64,000 nt of DNA from Parasutterella excrementihominis YIT 11859 (GCF_000205025.1 NZ_GL883677.1:78431-142430), one strand, 5' to 3'. Shown: positions 9,172 to 17,947, counted from the stretch's first letter. A program made the numbers and translations. The notes: generated from the letters alone by a model not told the origin.

Positions 9172-9981
9172 TTATTTCACCCGATTTCTCTGGTTCTCAT
9201 AGCCCTTGAGCACCTCTTCGCGAAGGTCGGCCCAAATGGCGTTGTGCAGTTCAATGAAGCGCGGTGTGACACGGACTTCGGCCACGTCACGCGGACGAGC
9301 GATGTCGATATAGAACTCACCGATCGGATGAGAACCCGGGCCGGCGGAGAAAACCACCACGCGGTCGGAAATCGAAATAGCTTCGTCTAAGTCGTGCGTA
9401 ATAAAGAGCACGGCCTTTTTCTTCTGCGACCACAGAGCCAGCACTTCGTTTTCCATCAGCTGGCGGGTCTGAATATCCAAAGCGGAGAACGGCTCGTCCA
9501 TCAGAATGATATCCGGATCCATGATCAGCGTCTGAGCCAGAGCAACACGCTTTCTCATACCGCCGGAGAGTTCATGCGGATAACGGTCTTCAAAACCGCT
9601 CAAACCCACGCGCGAGAGCCAATGACGGGCTTGTTCATGGCGTTCTTTCTCAGGAACGCCCTTAAACTGCAGACCTGCAGAAACGTTATCAATAGCCGTT
9701 CTCCAGGGCATCAATGCCTCGGCCTGGAACATGTAGCCGGCTCGCTTATTTAAACCGACAAGCTCCTCTCCGAAAACCTTGACGGTTCCTTTTGACGGCG
9801 TTAAAAGTCCCGCTGCCATATTAAGTACGGTCGATTTACCGCATCCTGTCGGACCGACGACGCTGACAAACTCACCGTCTCCGATTGTTAAATTCACATC
9901 TCTAACGGCCGTGTAGTGTTTATTGTCATCGCTGACAAAACTGCACGTCACATCGTCAAATTCCACTGCTGGCTGATTCAT
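9172..9981 (-). CDS. ABC transporter ATP-binding protein, SsuB/TauB/NrtD type
   Basis: Cytoplasmic ATPase of the importer. Walker A is GPTGCGKST (near residue 42), the signature is LSGGMRKRVALAQ, Walker B is IILMDEPFSALD and the switch His is in FITHDLDEA. The C-terminal part after IDIARPRD matches the nitrate/sulfonate/taurine subgroup. The stop lies just before the permease ATG; the gap to the upstream binding-protein gene is about 72 bp. Confidence 0.9.
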   Translation of the reverse strand: MNQPAVEFDDVTCSFVSDDNKHYTAVRDVNLTIGDGEFVSVVGPTGCGKSTVLNMAAGLLTPSKGTVKVFGEELVGLNKRAGYMFQAEALMPWRTAIDNVSAGLQFKGVPEKERHEQARHWLSRVGLSGFEDRYPHELSGGMRKRVALAQTLIMDPDIILMDEPFSALDIQTRQLMENEVLALWSQKKKAVLFITHDLDEAISISDRVVVFSAGPGSHPIGEFYIDIARPRDVAEVRVTPRFIELHNAIWADLREEVLKGYENQRNRVK

Positions 9982-10053
9982 CTTGAATGCTGTGTATTCG
10001 TTGTTATTCGGTTTCTCTTGGGCGGAGCGCCTAGGCTCCGCCTCTTATTTTAT

Positions 10054-11097
10054 TTATTTAGCCGGATATTTCTTTAAGGCTTCATCAACAAATTTATTGG
10101 TATAAACCTTGGTTAAATCAATCTTGGCAGGGTCGATCTTATCGTTCACGGTCTGAAGGGCGCCTAGAGAAATCTTGGCGCAGCCGTCCGGGAAGCGTCC
10201 GTCCGGAGACAGAGCGTCACGGTTGCCTTCGAAACCGGCAAGATAAATGTCACGGTTGCCCATTAAGTAGGAAGCCGGAACAACCTTGGCAACTTCTTCC
10301 GGAGTGGCCTTGGAGAGCCATTCGTCAGCACGGACGATGGCGTTGGTCAGAGCCTGAACAGTCTGGGGATTCTTTTCGATGAAAGAAACCGGTGCGTAGA
10401 GGCAGCCGGCAGGCATCGTGCCGCCGAAGAAGCTTTCGGATTCTTTAACTTTACGGGTGTCGGCAACGAGCTTGGCGTCACCGTTCTTCAGAAGAATCGT
10501 GATAACCGGATCAAGGTTAATTAAGGCATCAATCTGGCCGCTTCTGATGGCAGAAACTGCGCCGGAAGAAGAACCGACACCGATGAAAGCAACGTCCTTA
10601 GGTCCGAGGCCGCCCTTCTTGAGGATGAAGTTGGCAACCATCTGAGAAGAAGAGCCCGGAGCGGTTACACCGACTTTCTTGCCCTTCAGATCGCTCAGCT
10701 GTTTGTAGTCTTTCATTGTCTTGTTGGAGACAACGAGAGCCAGCTGAGGCGCACGGCCCTGCAGAACAAAGGCGGTCATGGGCTGCTTTTTAGCCTGCAT
10801 GGAGATGGTATGTTCAAAGGCTCCGGAGACAACGTCTGCACTGCCGCCCACAACTGCTTGAAGCGAACGGGAGCCGCCCTGGAAGTCAACAATCTTGACA
10901 TTCAGACCTTCGTCTTTGAAGTAGCCGAGCTGTTCAGCGATAGAAAGAGGCAGATAGTAGTAAAGACTCTTACCGCCCACGGCAATCGTCACGTCTTTCT
11001 TTTCCGGTGCTTGCTGAGCAAAGGACATCGGCCCGAAAGTCATAGCTGCAGCAGCACAGGCAGCTGCGATGACGGTACGGCGTGTGAATTTATTCAT
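10054..11097 (-). CDS. ABC transporter substrate-binding protein, NMT1/SsuA family
   Basis: Periplasmic binding protein of the importer. The N-terminus MNKFTRRTVIAAACAAAAM has a twin-arginine-like pair followed by a hydrophobic core and an AxA-type cleavage site (SFAQQ); Sec or Tat export is possible. The mature part has the NMT1-like fold: YYYLPLSIAEQLGYFKDEGL at the start, then LKGKKVGVTAPGSSS and the ligand-lining SSSGAVSAIRSGQIDAL. It is the first gene of a three-gene operon. Its leader holds a small ORF and two terminator-like hairpins, the second ending only 17 nt before the ATG, so expression is probably controlled by attenuation. Ligand unknown. Confidence 0.85.
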   Translation of the reverse strand: MNKFTRRTVIAAACAAAAMTFGPMSFAQQAPEKKDVTIAVGGKSLYYYLPLSIAEQLGYFKDEGLNVKIVDFQGGSRSLQAVVGGSADVVSGAFEHTISMQAKKQPMTAFVLQGRAPQLALVVSNKTMKDYKQLSDLKGKKVGVTAPGSSSQMVANFILKKGGLGPKDVAFIGVGSSSGAVSAIRSGQIDALINLDPVITILLKNGDAKLVADTRKVKESESFFGGTMPAGCLYAPVSFIEKNPQTVQALTNAIVRADEWLSKATPEEVAKVVPASYLMGNRDIYLAGFEGNRDALSPDGRFPDGCAKISLGALQTVNDKIDPAKIDLTKVYTNKFVDEALKKYPAK

Positions 11098-11114
11098 TTT
11101 TATTCCCCAATAAT

Positions 11115-11137
11115 AAAAAAGGCCCGCTTGGCGGACC
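11115..11137 (-). promoter_or_regulatory. terminator hairpin just upstream of the ABC importer start
   Basis: On the minus strand GGTCCGC-CAA-GCGGGCC is followed by TTTTTT (11120-11115). Only 17 nt, including the ribosome site TTGGGGAA, separate it from the ATG at 11097. A complete intrinsic terminator between promoter and first gene is expected of an attenuator or riboswitch expression platform. Confidence 0.7.
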
Positions 11138-11179
11138 GTCTTTGAACTACGAATTTAGTTGATAAGAAACGATATATAC

Positions 11180-11240
11180 AAAAACAGTCCTAGCCGACAT
11201 TAAGGCGCAATCGCAGCAAGCCCAAAGCCAAGCTAAGACC
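11180..11240 (-). promoter_or_regulatory. second terminator-like stem overlapping the leader ORF stop
   Basis: GGTCTTAGC (11240-11232) pairs over 9 bp, with two G-U pairs, to GCTAGGACT (11194-11186). The UAG stop of the leader ORF lies inside the 3' arm. A G and five U residues follow (11184-11180). The 37-nt loop can fold further. A ribosome stalled or terminating on the ORF would cover this stem. Confidence 0.5.
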
Positions 11241-11318
11241 GTTAAGAGAAAGGACGCAAACAGCCGCAAACCCCGGGATTGCCGGAGTGTTGTTTCGGTT
11301 GCCTGTTGTATTCGTCAC
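11190..11318 (-). CDS. candidate 42-residue leader peptide upstream of the ABC importer
   Basis: A GTG-initiated frame, preceded by GGAAG at proper spacing, encodes a 42-aa peptide: a polar start (MTNTTGNRNN), a hydrophobic Leu-rich middle with a single Cys, and a basic end LRLRLNVG. Leu codons are dense in the second half, just before the stop. Position, size and overlap with a terminator-like stem suggest a regulatory leader peptide rather than a functional product. No family is recognised. Fairly sure the frame exists; translation is inferred. Confidence 0.5.
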   Translation of the reverse strand: MTNTTGNRNNTPAIPGFAAVCVLSLNGLSLALGLLRLRLNVG

Positions 11319-11443
11319 TTTTCTTCCGTTTGTAAAATTGAGTTACAGATAAAGAATACCGCCTAAATCTCGTTTGTGCGGAAATCTAACTAAGTAATAA
11401 CACTTAGAAGAAAAATTTTTGCTCGAATCGAAAAGAAAGCGTT

Positions 11444-12055
11444 TTAGTCGCTTTCACGAACACGTCTATTGAGCATTGCCTGCGCCACGGTGTTGACATC
11501 CGTGTATTCAATTTCGGCTCCGGCAGGAACGCCTCTTGCAATGCGCGTGAGTTTTAATTGGGGATAGTGTTTGGAGAGAAGTTCCGAGACGGCAAAGGCA
11601 GTGGCCTCTCCTTCTGCGGTGAAAGAAGTTGCAATGATAACTTCTTTGACTTCGGGTTCACCGGCTCGTTCCAACAGCTTGTCCAAGCCGATTTCGTGGG
11701 GTCCGACGCCGTTTAACGGGGACAGGCGTCCCATCAGAATAAAGTAGCGGCCGTGATAAGAAAGGCTCTGCTCAATCACCATCAAATCAGCAACGCTCTC
11801 AACAATACAAAGCAGAGAGTCATCGCGGTTATGAGAAGAGCAGTAGCTGCACAGCTCGCCGTCGGTCAGATTGTTGCAGCGGGCACAGCGATGCACCGTC
11901 TTAGTGGCCTTTAAGAGGGCCTCTCCGAGACGGTTCGCATCACTTCTGTCGCCGTTTAGCAGCTGATAAGCAATGCGCTGAGCAGCTCTCGGACCGACTC
12001 CGGGAAGCTTCTTCAGCGCATCTATCAGTTCGGCAATTGCTCCGATTTGTTCCAT
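11444..12055 (-). CDS. recR: recombination protein RecR
   Basis: Works with RecF and RecO to load RecA at gaps. The 203 residues start with a helix-hairpin-helix (LKKLPGVGPRAAQRIAYQLL). Then comes a four-Cys zinc finger (CARCNNLTDGELCSYC), a Toprim domain (CIVESVADLMVIEQ) and the C-terminal TRIARGVPAGAEIEYTD. It is the last gene of dnaX-ybaB-recR, 4 nt after ybaB. Confidence 0.97.
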   Translation of the reverse strand: MEQIGAIAELIDALKKLPGVGPRAAQRIAYQLLNGDRSDANRLGEALLKATKTVHRCARCNNLTDGELCSYCSSHNRDDSLLCIVESVADLMVIEQSLSYHGRYFILMGRLSPLNGVGPHEIGLDKLLERAGEPEVKEVIIATSFTAEGEATAFAVSELLSKHYPQLKLTRIARGVPAGAEIEYTDVNTVAQAMLNRRVRESD

Positions 12056-12059
12056 TGAA

Positions 12060-12386
12060 TTAGAACGGGAGTTTCATACCACCGGTTGCCTTGCTGATCT
12101 TGGCATTGGTTTCGGCTTCGACCTTCTTGGAAGCATCGTTGATTGCCGTCAGAAGGAGGTCTTCGAGCATTTCGCGGTCAGCATCGGCACCGACAAGGCT
12201 GTCGTCGATCATGACGCGGCGGCAGACGTTCTTGCAGGTCATCGTAACTTTAACCATACCGTTGCCGGCTTCACCGGTGACTTCAATAGTTTCGAGCTCT
12301 TTCTGGGCTTTCTGAATGTTCATCTGCATCATCTGAGCCTGTTTCATCATCTGGCCCATCTGACCCATTCCGCCAAATCCTTTCAT
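12060..12386 (-). CDS. ybaB: nucleoid-associated protein YbaB/EbfC
   Basis: A 108-residue DNA-binding dimer. It has the Met-rich N-terminus (MGQMGQMMKQAQMMQMN), a coiled helix and the conserved VTGEAGNGMVKVTM strand pair. It always sits between dnaX and recR in this gene order, as it does here (17 bp after dnaX, 4 nt before recR). Confidence 0.95.
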   Translation of the reverse strand: MKGFGGMGQMGQMMKQAQMMQMNIQKAQKELETIEVTGEAGNGMVKVTMTCKNVCRRVMIDDSLVGADADREMLEDLLLTAINDASKKVEAETNAKISKATGGMKLPF

Positions 12387-12403
12387 TTTGATTCCTCTTA
12401 AAT

Positions 12404-14485
12404 TTAAATTGTTCTAACTTTGCCTTCTTTATCTAAAAGGTCCAAGTCTTCTGCCTTCGGCTCGACGTTAAAGACCTTCATGAAAGAAAGAATTCTTTTG
12501 TCTTTCTTCAGCTCGGAGAGCTTTTTCTGCTTTTCTGCTAAAAATCTCTGAGCGTAAAGCGTACGAAGATTCTGGTATTTCGAGGGTGCCGTCGTCACTG
12601 TGACGAGGACATCGCTCCCAAGAACCTTCTTTAGTTCGGCCGCAAGTTTAGCAACCATATCGTGCGCTGTCAGTTTTTCCAAATCCACGGTGAGCTTCAT
12701 ATTCTGACCGTCGAAACTCTCCAGCTCGGCGCTGGTCACTAACGGCTGAGACGCCGGATCCAAATGAATCTTTTCTGCGGCTTCAAGCCACGCGTTCATC
12801 TGAACGGGTTCAGCGGGAATATATTCCTTCTGCTTTTCCTGAGGAGCGGGCGGGAGCACGGAGACCCCGGCTTCTTCTGAATATTCTTCGGGCCAAGCCG
12901 GAGGCGCCATCCAATCGAGGTCATCGGGGGGGACGCTGTCAGTCTCCGGAACCCACGGCGCATCGTCATCCGGCATGTCGATCGAAGGGATAGCAGGAGC
13001 GGCTGCTATTTCCGGAGGAAAAGGCTCAGCTTCCGGCGCCTTCGGCTGAGGGTTGACTTCTTTTGCCGCCGGAGCCGCTGCTGCCGGTTTTGACTTTTCG
13101 GCCGCTTTCTTCTTTAAGTTGGGAACTGCGGACTCCGAACCTTGAGGAACGAAGACGGGTTTGCCTGTCGCAATACTGTGATCCCAGGGAATGCCTTCCA
13201 GCTCCTGTGTGGATAAAACCGGTTTTGCAGAAGCCGCCGGAGCTTCAGGAGCTTTCGGCTGAGTATCTACTGACTGAGCTTTTTGCTGCGCCGGCAGCTC
13301 AGTCTTAGCCGGCTCAGTTTTTGGGAGGGCTGGTGCCTCTTCTTTATGCGTTACAGCAGCAGGCAGGCTTTTCGGCATCTTTCCTTCTAAAGGAGCAAAC
13401 GCCAGCATGCGCAGAAGCGCCATTGTGAAACCTGCATACTCATCGGGTGCCAGCGCCATATCGTTGCGTCCATGAATCGCAATCTGATAAAAGAGCTGGA
13501 CTTCGTCCGGAGAAAACACGCTCGCCAATTGACGGAGTTCGGGCGCGTCAGGTTCTTCATCGGTCAGAATTTCCGGCAGCTGCTGCGCCATCGCAATGCG
13601 GTGCAGCAGAACGGCCAAATCCTTCATCGCCTGCGTATAAGACAAGCTGCGGGCACCGATTTCGTCGGCCACCTTCATGATCTCTTTCGGCTCATGGTTG
13701 GCCAAGGCGCCGAGCAAACGAATCAGTGTCGTCGAGTCAATCGTACCGAGCATCTCGCGCACTGACTCCAATGTAACATTACCTGCACTGTAGGCGATTG
13801 CCTGGTCCAGGAGGGAAAGTCCGTCGCGCATGGAGCCTCTCGCTCCCGAAGCAAGCATTCTAAGAGCCGGCTTCTCAAAAGAAATTTGTTCTTTCTCTAG
13901 AAGCTCTGCCATATGGGAGGAAATAAGCTGAGGAGACAAACTCTTCAGATTGAACTGCAAACAACGAGAAAGAACCGTAACCGGCACCTTTTGAGGATCC
14001 GTTGTGGCCAAAATAAATTTGACGTATTCGGGCGGTTCCTCCAAAGTCTTAAGCATGGCGTTAAATGCCGCGGAAGTCAGCTGGTGAACTTCGTCGATCA
14101 TGTAGACCTTAAAGCGGGCATTCGTCGGAACATATTTGGCTCTTTCCAAAAGCGAAACCATGTCGTCAATACCGCGGGTCGAAGCCGCGTCCATTTCGAT
14201 GTAATCTACGAAACGATCTTCATCAATCGCGCGACAAGCCTCGCACACTCCGCAAGGCTCTGCTGTGATGCCGCCTTTCCCGTCCGGCCCGACACAGTTT
14301 AGGCATTTAGCAAGAATTCTGGAGATTGTGGTTTTTCCAACTCCTCGCGTGCCGGTAAAAAGATAGGCGTGGTGCAGCCGATTTTCCGTCAGAGCATGCG
14401 TCAGAGCTCGAACAACGTGATCCTGTCCGAGCAAAGAAGAAAAATCATGAGGCCGCCACTTGCGTGCCAAAACTTGGTATGACAT
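12404..14485 (-). CDS. dnaX: DNA polymerase III tau/gamma subunit
   Basis: Clamp-loader ATPase and polymerase organiser. The 693 residues comprise an AAA+ domain with Walker A GTRGVGKTT, a four-Cys zinc site (CLNCV...CGVCEAC), DEVHQLT and the sensor SRCLQF; domain III; then a Pro/Ala/Glu-rich linker (roughly residues 365-540); and a tau C-terminal domain. I saw no convincing A-AAA-AAG slippery site with a stem at the usual gamma position, so a programmed frameshift is not claimed. Confidence 0.95.
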   Translation of the reverse strand: MSYQVLARKWRPHDFSSLLGQDHVVRALTHALTENRLHHAYLFTGTRGVGKTTISRILAKCLNCVGPDGKGGITAEPCGVCEACRAIDEDRFVDYIEMDAASTRGIDDMVSLLERAKYVPTNARFKVYMIDEVHQLTSAAFNAMLKTLEEPPEYVKFILATTDPQKVPVTVLSRCLQFNLKSLSPQLISSHMAELLEKEQISFEKPALRMLASGARGSMRDGLSLLDQAIAYSAGNVTLESVREMLGTIDSTTLIRLLGALANHEPKEIMKVADEIGARSLSYTQAMKDLAVLLHRIAMAQQLPEILTDEEPDAPELRQLASVFSPDEVQLFYQIAIHGRNDMALAPDEYAGFTMALLRMLAFAPLEGKMPKSLPAAVTHKEEAPALPKTEPAKTELPAQQKAQSVDTQPKAPEAPAASAKPVLSTQELEGIPWDHSIATGKPVFVPQGSESAVPNLKKKAAEKSKPAAAAPAAKEVNPQPKAPEAEPFPPEIAAAPAIPSIDMPDDDAPWVPETDSVPPDDLDWMAPPAWPEEYSEEAGVSVLPPAPQEKQKEYIPAEPVQMNAWLEAAEKIHLDPASQPLVTSAELESFDGQNMKLTVDLEKLTAHDMVAKLAAELKKVLGSDVLVTVTTAPSKYQNLRTLYAQRFLAEKQKKLSELKKDKRILSFMKVFNVEPKAEDLDLLDKEGKVRTI

Positions 14486-14705
14486 TAGGCTATTCCGAAA
14501 TATGTTGTTCAGCCGATTATGCGGAGAGCTGTTCTCCCGTTATCGAGCTTTTAAGCATGAGGATAATCCTATCTCAATTCTGCTCGGATTGTCCTATTCG
14601 TCATCGAGTTAGGAAATACTTCTTTACGTCAAAGAAGTCGGCCAAACACTCTCCGATTCATCCGGACCTTTGAGCTAAGCCGTAAGAGGCTGTAGATATA
14701 ATACA

Positions 14706-14730
14706 GGGCGCCGCTATGGGCGCCCTTCTA
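14706..14730 (-). terminator. hairpin after the GNAT gene
   Basis: GGGCGCC and GGCGCCC form a 7-bp GC stem with a 6-nt loop, 19 bp after the stop of the acetyltransferase. The downstream U-run on the minus strand is weak. The rest of 14486-14743 holds only an 8-bp hairpin (14618-14638) and the undetermined dnaX promoter. Confidence 0.55.
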
Positions 14731-14743
14731 CTTTTTAAACTCT

Positions 14744-15253
14744 TTATTTTGCAAGTGCTTTTTGAGCAAATTGCTCAAGTTTTTCACCGGTCAGACGGCA
14801 AATACGCCATTCCTGCATAACAGTAGCGCCGATGCTTTCATAGAAATCAATTGCCGGCTGATTCCAATCCAGAACAGACCACTCAAATCGGCCGCATCCG
14901 TCAGCCACAGCTTTGGCCGCCAAATAATTCATCATCTTCTTGCCGATGCCGCGGTGTCTGTATTCAGGAAGTACAAAAATATCTTCTAAGTAGAGACCCT
15001 TGCGCGCAAGGAAGGTAGAGAAGTTATAGAAATAAAGCGCAAAGCTTACCGGTTTTTCTGTTCCGTTTTTTCCCGTCAGCCAGCCAACTACGGCATAACA
15101 TTCGGGTTTGTCTCCGAAAAGGCATTTTTCAAGGAGTTCGGGAGTGACCTGACACTGGTCGTCAAGTTTTTCGTAATGGGCCAATCCGCGGATAAGTTCG
15201 GCAATAACCGGGCAATCTTGAGGACGAGCATTGCGAATATTGAAGTTATCCAT
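14744..15253 (-). CDS. GNAT-family N-acetyltransferase, diamine acetyltransferase-like
   Basis: A 169-residue cytosolic acetyl-CoA-dependent N-acetyltransferase. The acetyl-CoA pyrophosphate loop is PEYRHRGIGKKMM, and the C-terminal strand FEWSVLDWNQPAIDFYESIGA is typical of the spermidine/spermine acetyltransferase branch. The ATG is about 20 nt from the end of the SRP RNA gene on the same strand. Polyamine or diamine acetylation is a family-level guess. Confidence 0.8.
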   Translation of the reverse strand: MDNFNIRNARPQDCPVIAELIRGLAHYEKLDDQCQVTPELLEKCLFGDKPECYAVVGWLTGKNGTEKPVSFALYFYNFSTFLARKGLYLEDIFVLPEYRHRGIGKKMMNYLAAKAVADGCGRFEWSVLDWNQPAIDFYESIGATVMQEWRICRLTGEKLEQFAQKALAK

Positions 15254-15274
15254 TTGAGCACCTTATTGAAAAGG

Positions 15275-15372
15275 AAAGGCGAACCACACCTCGGCACTGC
15301 TAGTTTCGCTATGGCTGCTTCGTTCCCGACCTGACCAGATTCACGACATTCACATGCGAGGGGGCTCGCCGG
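15275..15372 (-). ncRNA. ffs: 4.5S signal recognition particle RNA
   Basis: The minus strand has the conserved domain IV core GGTCAGGTC-GGGAACGAAGCAGCC (split here), the Ffh binding site with its tetraloop. The ends pair: GGCGAGCC near the 5' end with GGTTCGCC at the 3' end. The length, about 97 nt, fits the bacterial short form. The RNA is followed by a pyrimidine tract and the GNAT gene. Confidence 0.92.
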
Positions 15373-15378
15373 CTACGA

Positions 15379-15384
15379 ATTATA
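15379..15384 (-). promoter_or_regulatory. -10 box of ffs
   Basis: A perfect TATAAT lies 6-7 nt upstream of the 5' end deduced from the terminal pairing of the SRP RNA. The -35 is not clear. Confidence 0.6.
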
Positions 15385-15490
15385 TATGAATTTGAATTCT
15401 GCGCCAGCAAAGAAAATGAAACTGAAATAGAGAGCCTTTTTCACGATTCAGAGTGGTAAGATGAACTAACTATAAGAAAAGGAGGAGAAA

Positions 15491-15736
15491 ATGATTAGAT
15501 TCAGCGTTCCATTCATCGCCCTTATGCTCGCGTTCTCCGGCACGGCCAATGCTAAATTTATTGGTCGTTGGGATCCTGCCGCCTACGCCCAGGGTAAATT
15601 TGAAATTCAAAAAACAGCCTTTGTTCAGAAAGAACCTGTTGTTGAAAAAATTCAGATTGAAAGCAAACACATTCTTGTGAAAGTCGATTACACAGGAAAG
15701 ATTTTCCGAAAAGGGTATGCGTTTGCTAAAAATTAA
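15491..15736 (+). CDS. small secreted protein of unknown function
   Basis: 81 residues with a textbook signal peptide (MIRFSVPFIALMLAFSGTANA, cleaved before KF). The mature part is about 60 residues, basic, rich in Lys, Val and Ile. A very strong ribosome site (AAAGGAGGAG) precedes the ATG, and a terminator follows 20 bp after the stop, so it is a complete single-gene unit. No known domain is recognised. Confidence 0.75.
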   Translation: MIRFSVPFIALMLAFSGTANAKFIGRWDPAAYAQGKFEIQKTAFVQKEPVVEKIQIESKHILVKVDYTGKIFRKGYAFAKN

Positions 15737-15755
15737 CCTTGTCCAATAGTCAAAC

Positions 15756-15796
15756 GAGCGTCGCTCCGGAAAGTAGTTTCTGCGCGGCGCTTTTTA
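15756..15796 (+). terminator. terminator after the small secreted protein
   Basis: AGCGTCGC and GCGGCGCT pair over 8 bp (one G-U) around a 19-nt loop and are followed by TTTT. Confidence 0.75.
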
Positions 15797-16082
15797 GTTC
15801 TGCTTATTTGGATCGTTTTCAAAACTCCGGCCTGCACCCGCTTAGCTTTTCCTTCCTTGTCCGCTCAACGTTCTAAGAAGTTTTCACACATTGTTAATAT
15901 CTAACGTTGCACACACACGCCCTCAAGGTTGCTTCAAATGTGTATAGTTACAAAAATCCAGCATGAGTTTCACCTTTTTGGGGTTGTTAGTTAAGCCCTG
16001 AAAGCTCTCGGTGATAGTATCCCATCATCCGTTGGAGCCGATTTCGGTTCCAGGGAATCAATAATTGGAGGTAATTTAAAAA
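15797..16082 (+). other. trxA upstream region
   Basis: About 290 bp with no gene. It must carry the trxA promoter. TATAGT near 15948 is a possible -10 but lacks a good -35. The ribosome site GGAGG lies directly before trxA. Confidence 0.4.
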
Positions 16083-16403
16083 ATGGCCTTGAAACAAGTT
16101 ACAGACGCCAGCTTTGTTGACGACGTCCTGAATCAAAAAGGTGTGGTGGTCGTTGACTTCTGGGCTCCCTGGTGCGGTCCCTGCCGCATGCTCGGACCGG
16201 TTCTTGAAAAAGCTGCCGAAACCCTTCCCGACGGCGTTCAGATCGTTAAATACAACGTTGATGAGTGCCAGGATGTTGCTTCTCAGCTGGGCGTTCGCGG
16301 TATTCCGACTCTTGCCGTTTACAAAGACGGTCAGCTCCAGGCTCAGCAGGCCGGCGCTATGAATTCCGCTCAGTTCTCTGAATTCCTCAAGAACTTCATC
16401 TAA
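16083..16403 (+). CDS. trxA: thioredoxin 1
   Basis: A 106-residue cytosolic dithiol reductant with the active site WCGPC (Cys31, Cys34), the cis-Pro in RGIPTL and a standard thioredoxin fold. It lies upstream of rho, as in many proteobacteria, but a strong hairpin separates the two. Confidence 0.97.
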   Translation: MALKQVTDASFVDDVLNQKGVVVVDFWAPWCGPCRMLGPVLEKAAETLPDGVQIVKYNVDECQDVASQLGVRGIPTLAVYKDGQLQAQQAGAMNSAQFSEFLKNFI

Positions 16404-16413
16404 TTTTGCTCTA

Positions 16414-16446
16414 CAACGGTTCGATTTCCTCTTTATCGAACCGTTG
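16414..16446 (+). terminator. terminator after trxA
   Basis: A perfect 12-bp stem (CAACGGTTCGAT / ATCGAACCGTTG) with a 9-nt loop is followed by a pyrimidine-rich tract, starting 10 bp after the stop. Confidence 0.82.
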
Positions 16447-16540
16447 CTTCCTTCCTCCCTTAATTCTTCTTTCCTCTTTTATTTAAATCTCTTCGCTTGG
16501 GATTGTTGTGTAATCCTTATTTGCAAGAGCTTCATTTCCT

Positions 16541-17797
16541 ATGCATTTATCCGACCTTAAATCCAAGCACGTCTCCGAGCTTCTCGATATTGCTTTAGAG
16601 CTCGATGTTGATAACGCCAGCCGCCTTCGCAAGCAGGAACTCATGTTCGCTATCTTGAAGAAACGTGCGAAAGCCGGCGAACAGATTTTCGGTGACGGAA
16701 CTTTGGAAATCCTTCCTGACGGATTCGGTTTCCTTCGCTCTCCGGTTTCTTCTTATTTAGCCAGCACGGAAGATATTTACATTTCTCCGTCTCAGATCCG
16801 CCGCTTCAATCTTCATACCGGTGACACGGTTGAAGGTGAAGTCCGCATTCCGAAAGACGGCGAGCGTTATTTTGCTTTAGTCAAAGTCGACAAAGTTAAC
16901 GGTCTTCCTCCCGAAGCTCTTAAACACCGCATTCTCTTCGAAAACCTGACTCCGCTTTTCCCGAACCAGCCGCTCAAACTCGAACGCAATATCTCGGGCG
17001 ACGAGAACCTCACCGGTCGTTTGATCGACATCCTCGCTCCGATCGGTAAAGGTCAGCGTGCTCTGCTGGTTGCCTCTCCGAAGTCCGGTAAGACCGTTTT
17101 AATGCAGCACATCGCTCACGCGATTACAGCCAACTATCCGGACGTTATCTTGATGGTCCTTCTGATCGACGAACGTCCGGAAGAAGTGACGGAAATGGAA
17201 CGTTCCGTCAAAGGTGAAGTCATTGCCTCTACCTTCGATGAACCGGCTACCCGCCATGTTCAGGTTGCAGAAATGGTCATCGAAAAAGCCAAACGCCTGG
17301 CTGAAAGCAAGAAAGACGTTGTCATCCTTCTTGACTCCATTACTCGTCTGGCCCGCGCCTACAACACTGTCGTCCCGACTTCCGGCAAAGTGCTCACCGG
17401 CGGCGTGGACTCCAACGCCCTGCAGCGCCCGAAACGCATTCTCGGTGCAGCCCGCAATCTGGAAGAAGGCGGCTCGCTCACGATCATCGGCACTGCTCTG
17501 GTAGAAACCGGCAGCCGTATGGACGATGTGATTTATGAAGAATTCAAGGGTACCGGCAACATGGAAATCCATCTGGACCGACGTCTTGCTGAAAAGCGCG
17601 TCTACCCGGCCATTAACGTTGCCAAGAGCGGAACCCGTAAGGAAGAACTGCTTCTAGCTCCGCAGGAACTTCAGAACATTTGGATTCTTAGAAAGTTCCT
17701 CTACGACATGGACGAAATCCAGGCAATGGAATTCCTGCTTGATAAGATGCGCCCGACAAAGAACAATGCTGAGTTCTTTGCCATGATGCGCCGATAA
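16541..17797 (+). CDS. rho: transcription termination factor Rho
   Basis: Hexameric RNA-dependent ATPase. At 418 aa it matches E. coli Rho (419). It has the cold-shock-like primary RNA site with DGFGFLRSP, Walker A SPKSGKT, Walker [17 protein letters not shown], the Q-loop and the R-loop GSLTIIG. No insertion domain is present. Confidence 0.97.
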   Translation: MHLSDLKSKHVSELLDIALELDVDNASRLRKQELMFAILKKRAKAGEQIFGDGTLEILPDGFGFLRSPVSSYLASTEDIYISPSQIRRFNLHTGDTVEGEVRIPKDGERYFALVKVDKVNGLPPEALKHRILFENLTPLFPNQPLKLERNISGDENLTGRLIDILAPIGKGQRALLVASPKSGKTVLMQHIAHAITANYPDVILMVLLIDERPEEVTEMERSVKGEVIASTFDEPATRHVQVAEMVIEKAKRLAESKKDVVILLDSITRLARAYNTVVPTSGKVLTGGVDSNALQRPKRILGAARNLEEGGSLTIIGTALVETGSRMDDVIYEEFKGTGNMEIHLDRRLAEKRVYPAINVAKSGTRKEELLLAPQELQNIWILRKFLYDMDEIQAMEFLLDKMRPTKNNAEFFAMMRR

Positions 17798-17809
17798 TCA
17801 GGCATCTGT

Positions 17810-17837
17810 TTGCTTTACAAGGAAATTTGGGTATAAT
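17810..17837 (+). promoter_or_regulatory. rpmE2 promoter
   Basis: TTGCTT and a perfect TATAAT are 16 bp apart, 13 bp after the rho stop codon. A transcript from here would have a leader of roughly 100 nt before rpmE2. Confidence 0.6.
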
Positions 17838-17888
17838 TTTGCCCTTGTTTTTATTAACTTAGGCACGTTCTGACATGCCGGACGTAAG

Positions 17889-17936
17889 ACTCACAACGGT
17901 GAGCGGTCTCGCAAGGTTGGTGGCGACCGACATTTT
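17889..17936 (+). promoter_or_regulatory. structured leader of rpmE2
   Basis: Two hairpins follow one another: CTCAC-AACG-GTGAG (17890-17903) and GTTGGT-GGCG-ACCGAC (17916-17931, one G-U). The second is followed at once by ATTTTTT and ends about 12 nt before the start codon. This is the layout of a ribosomal-protein leader that could control L31 by attenuation. Function is inferred. Confidence 0.4.
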
Positions 17937-17947
17937 TTGGAATACAC

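Noticed and set aside
12500..13150. programmed frameshift in dnaX
   Set aside because: A-rich codons occur (AAAGAAGAAAG; CAGAAAAAG) but no A-AAA-AAG with a downstream stem is at the normal place.
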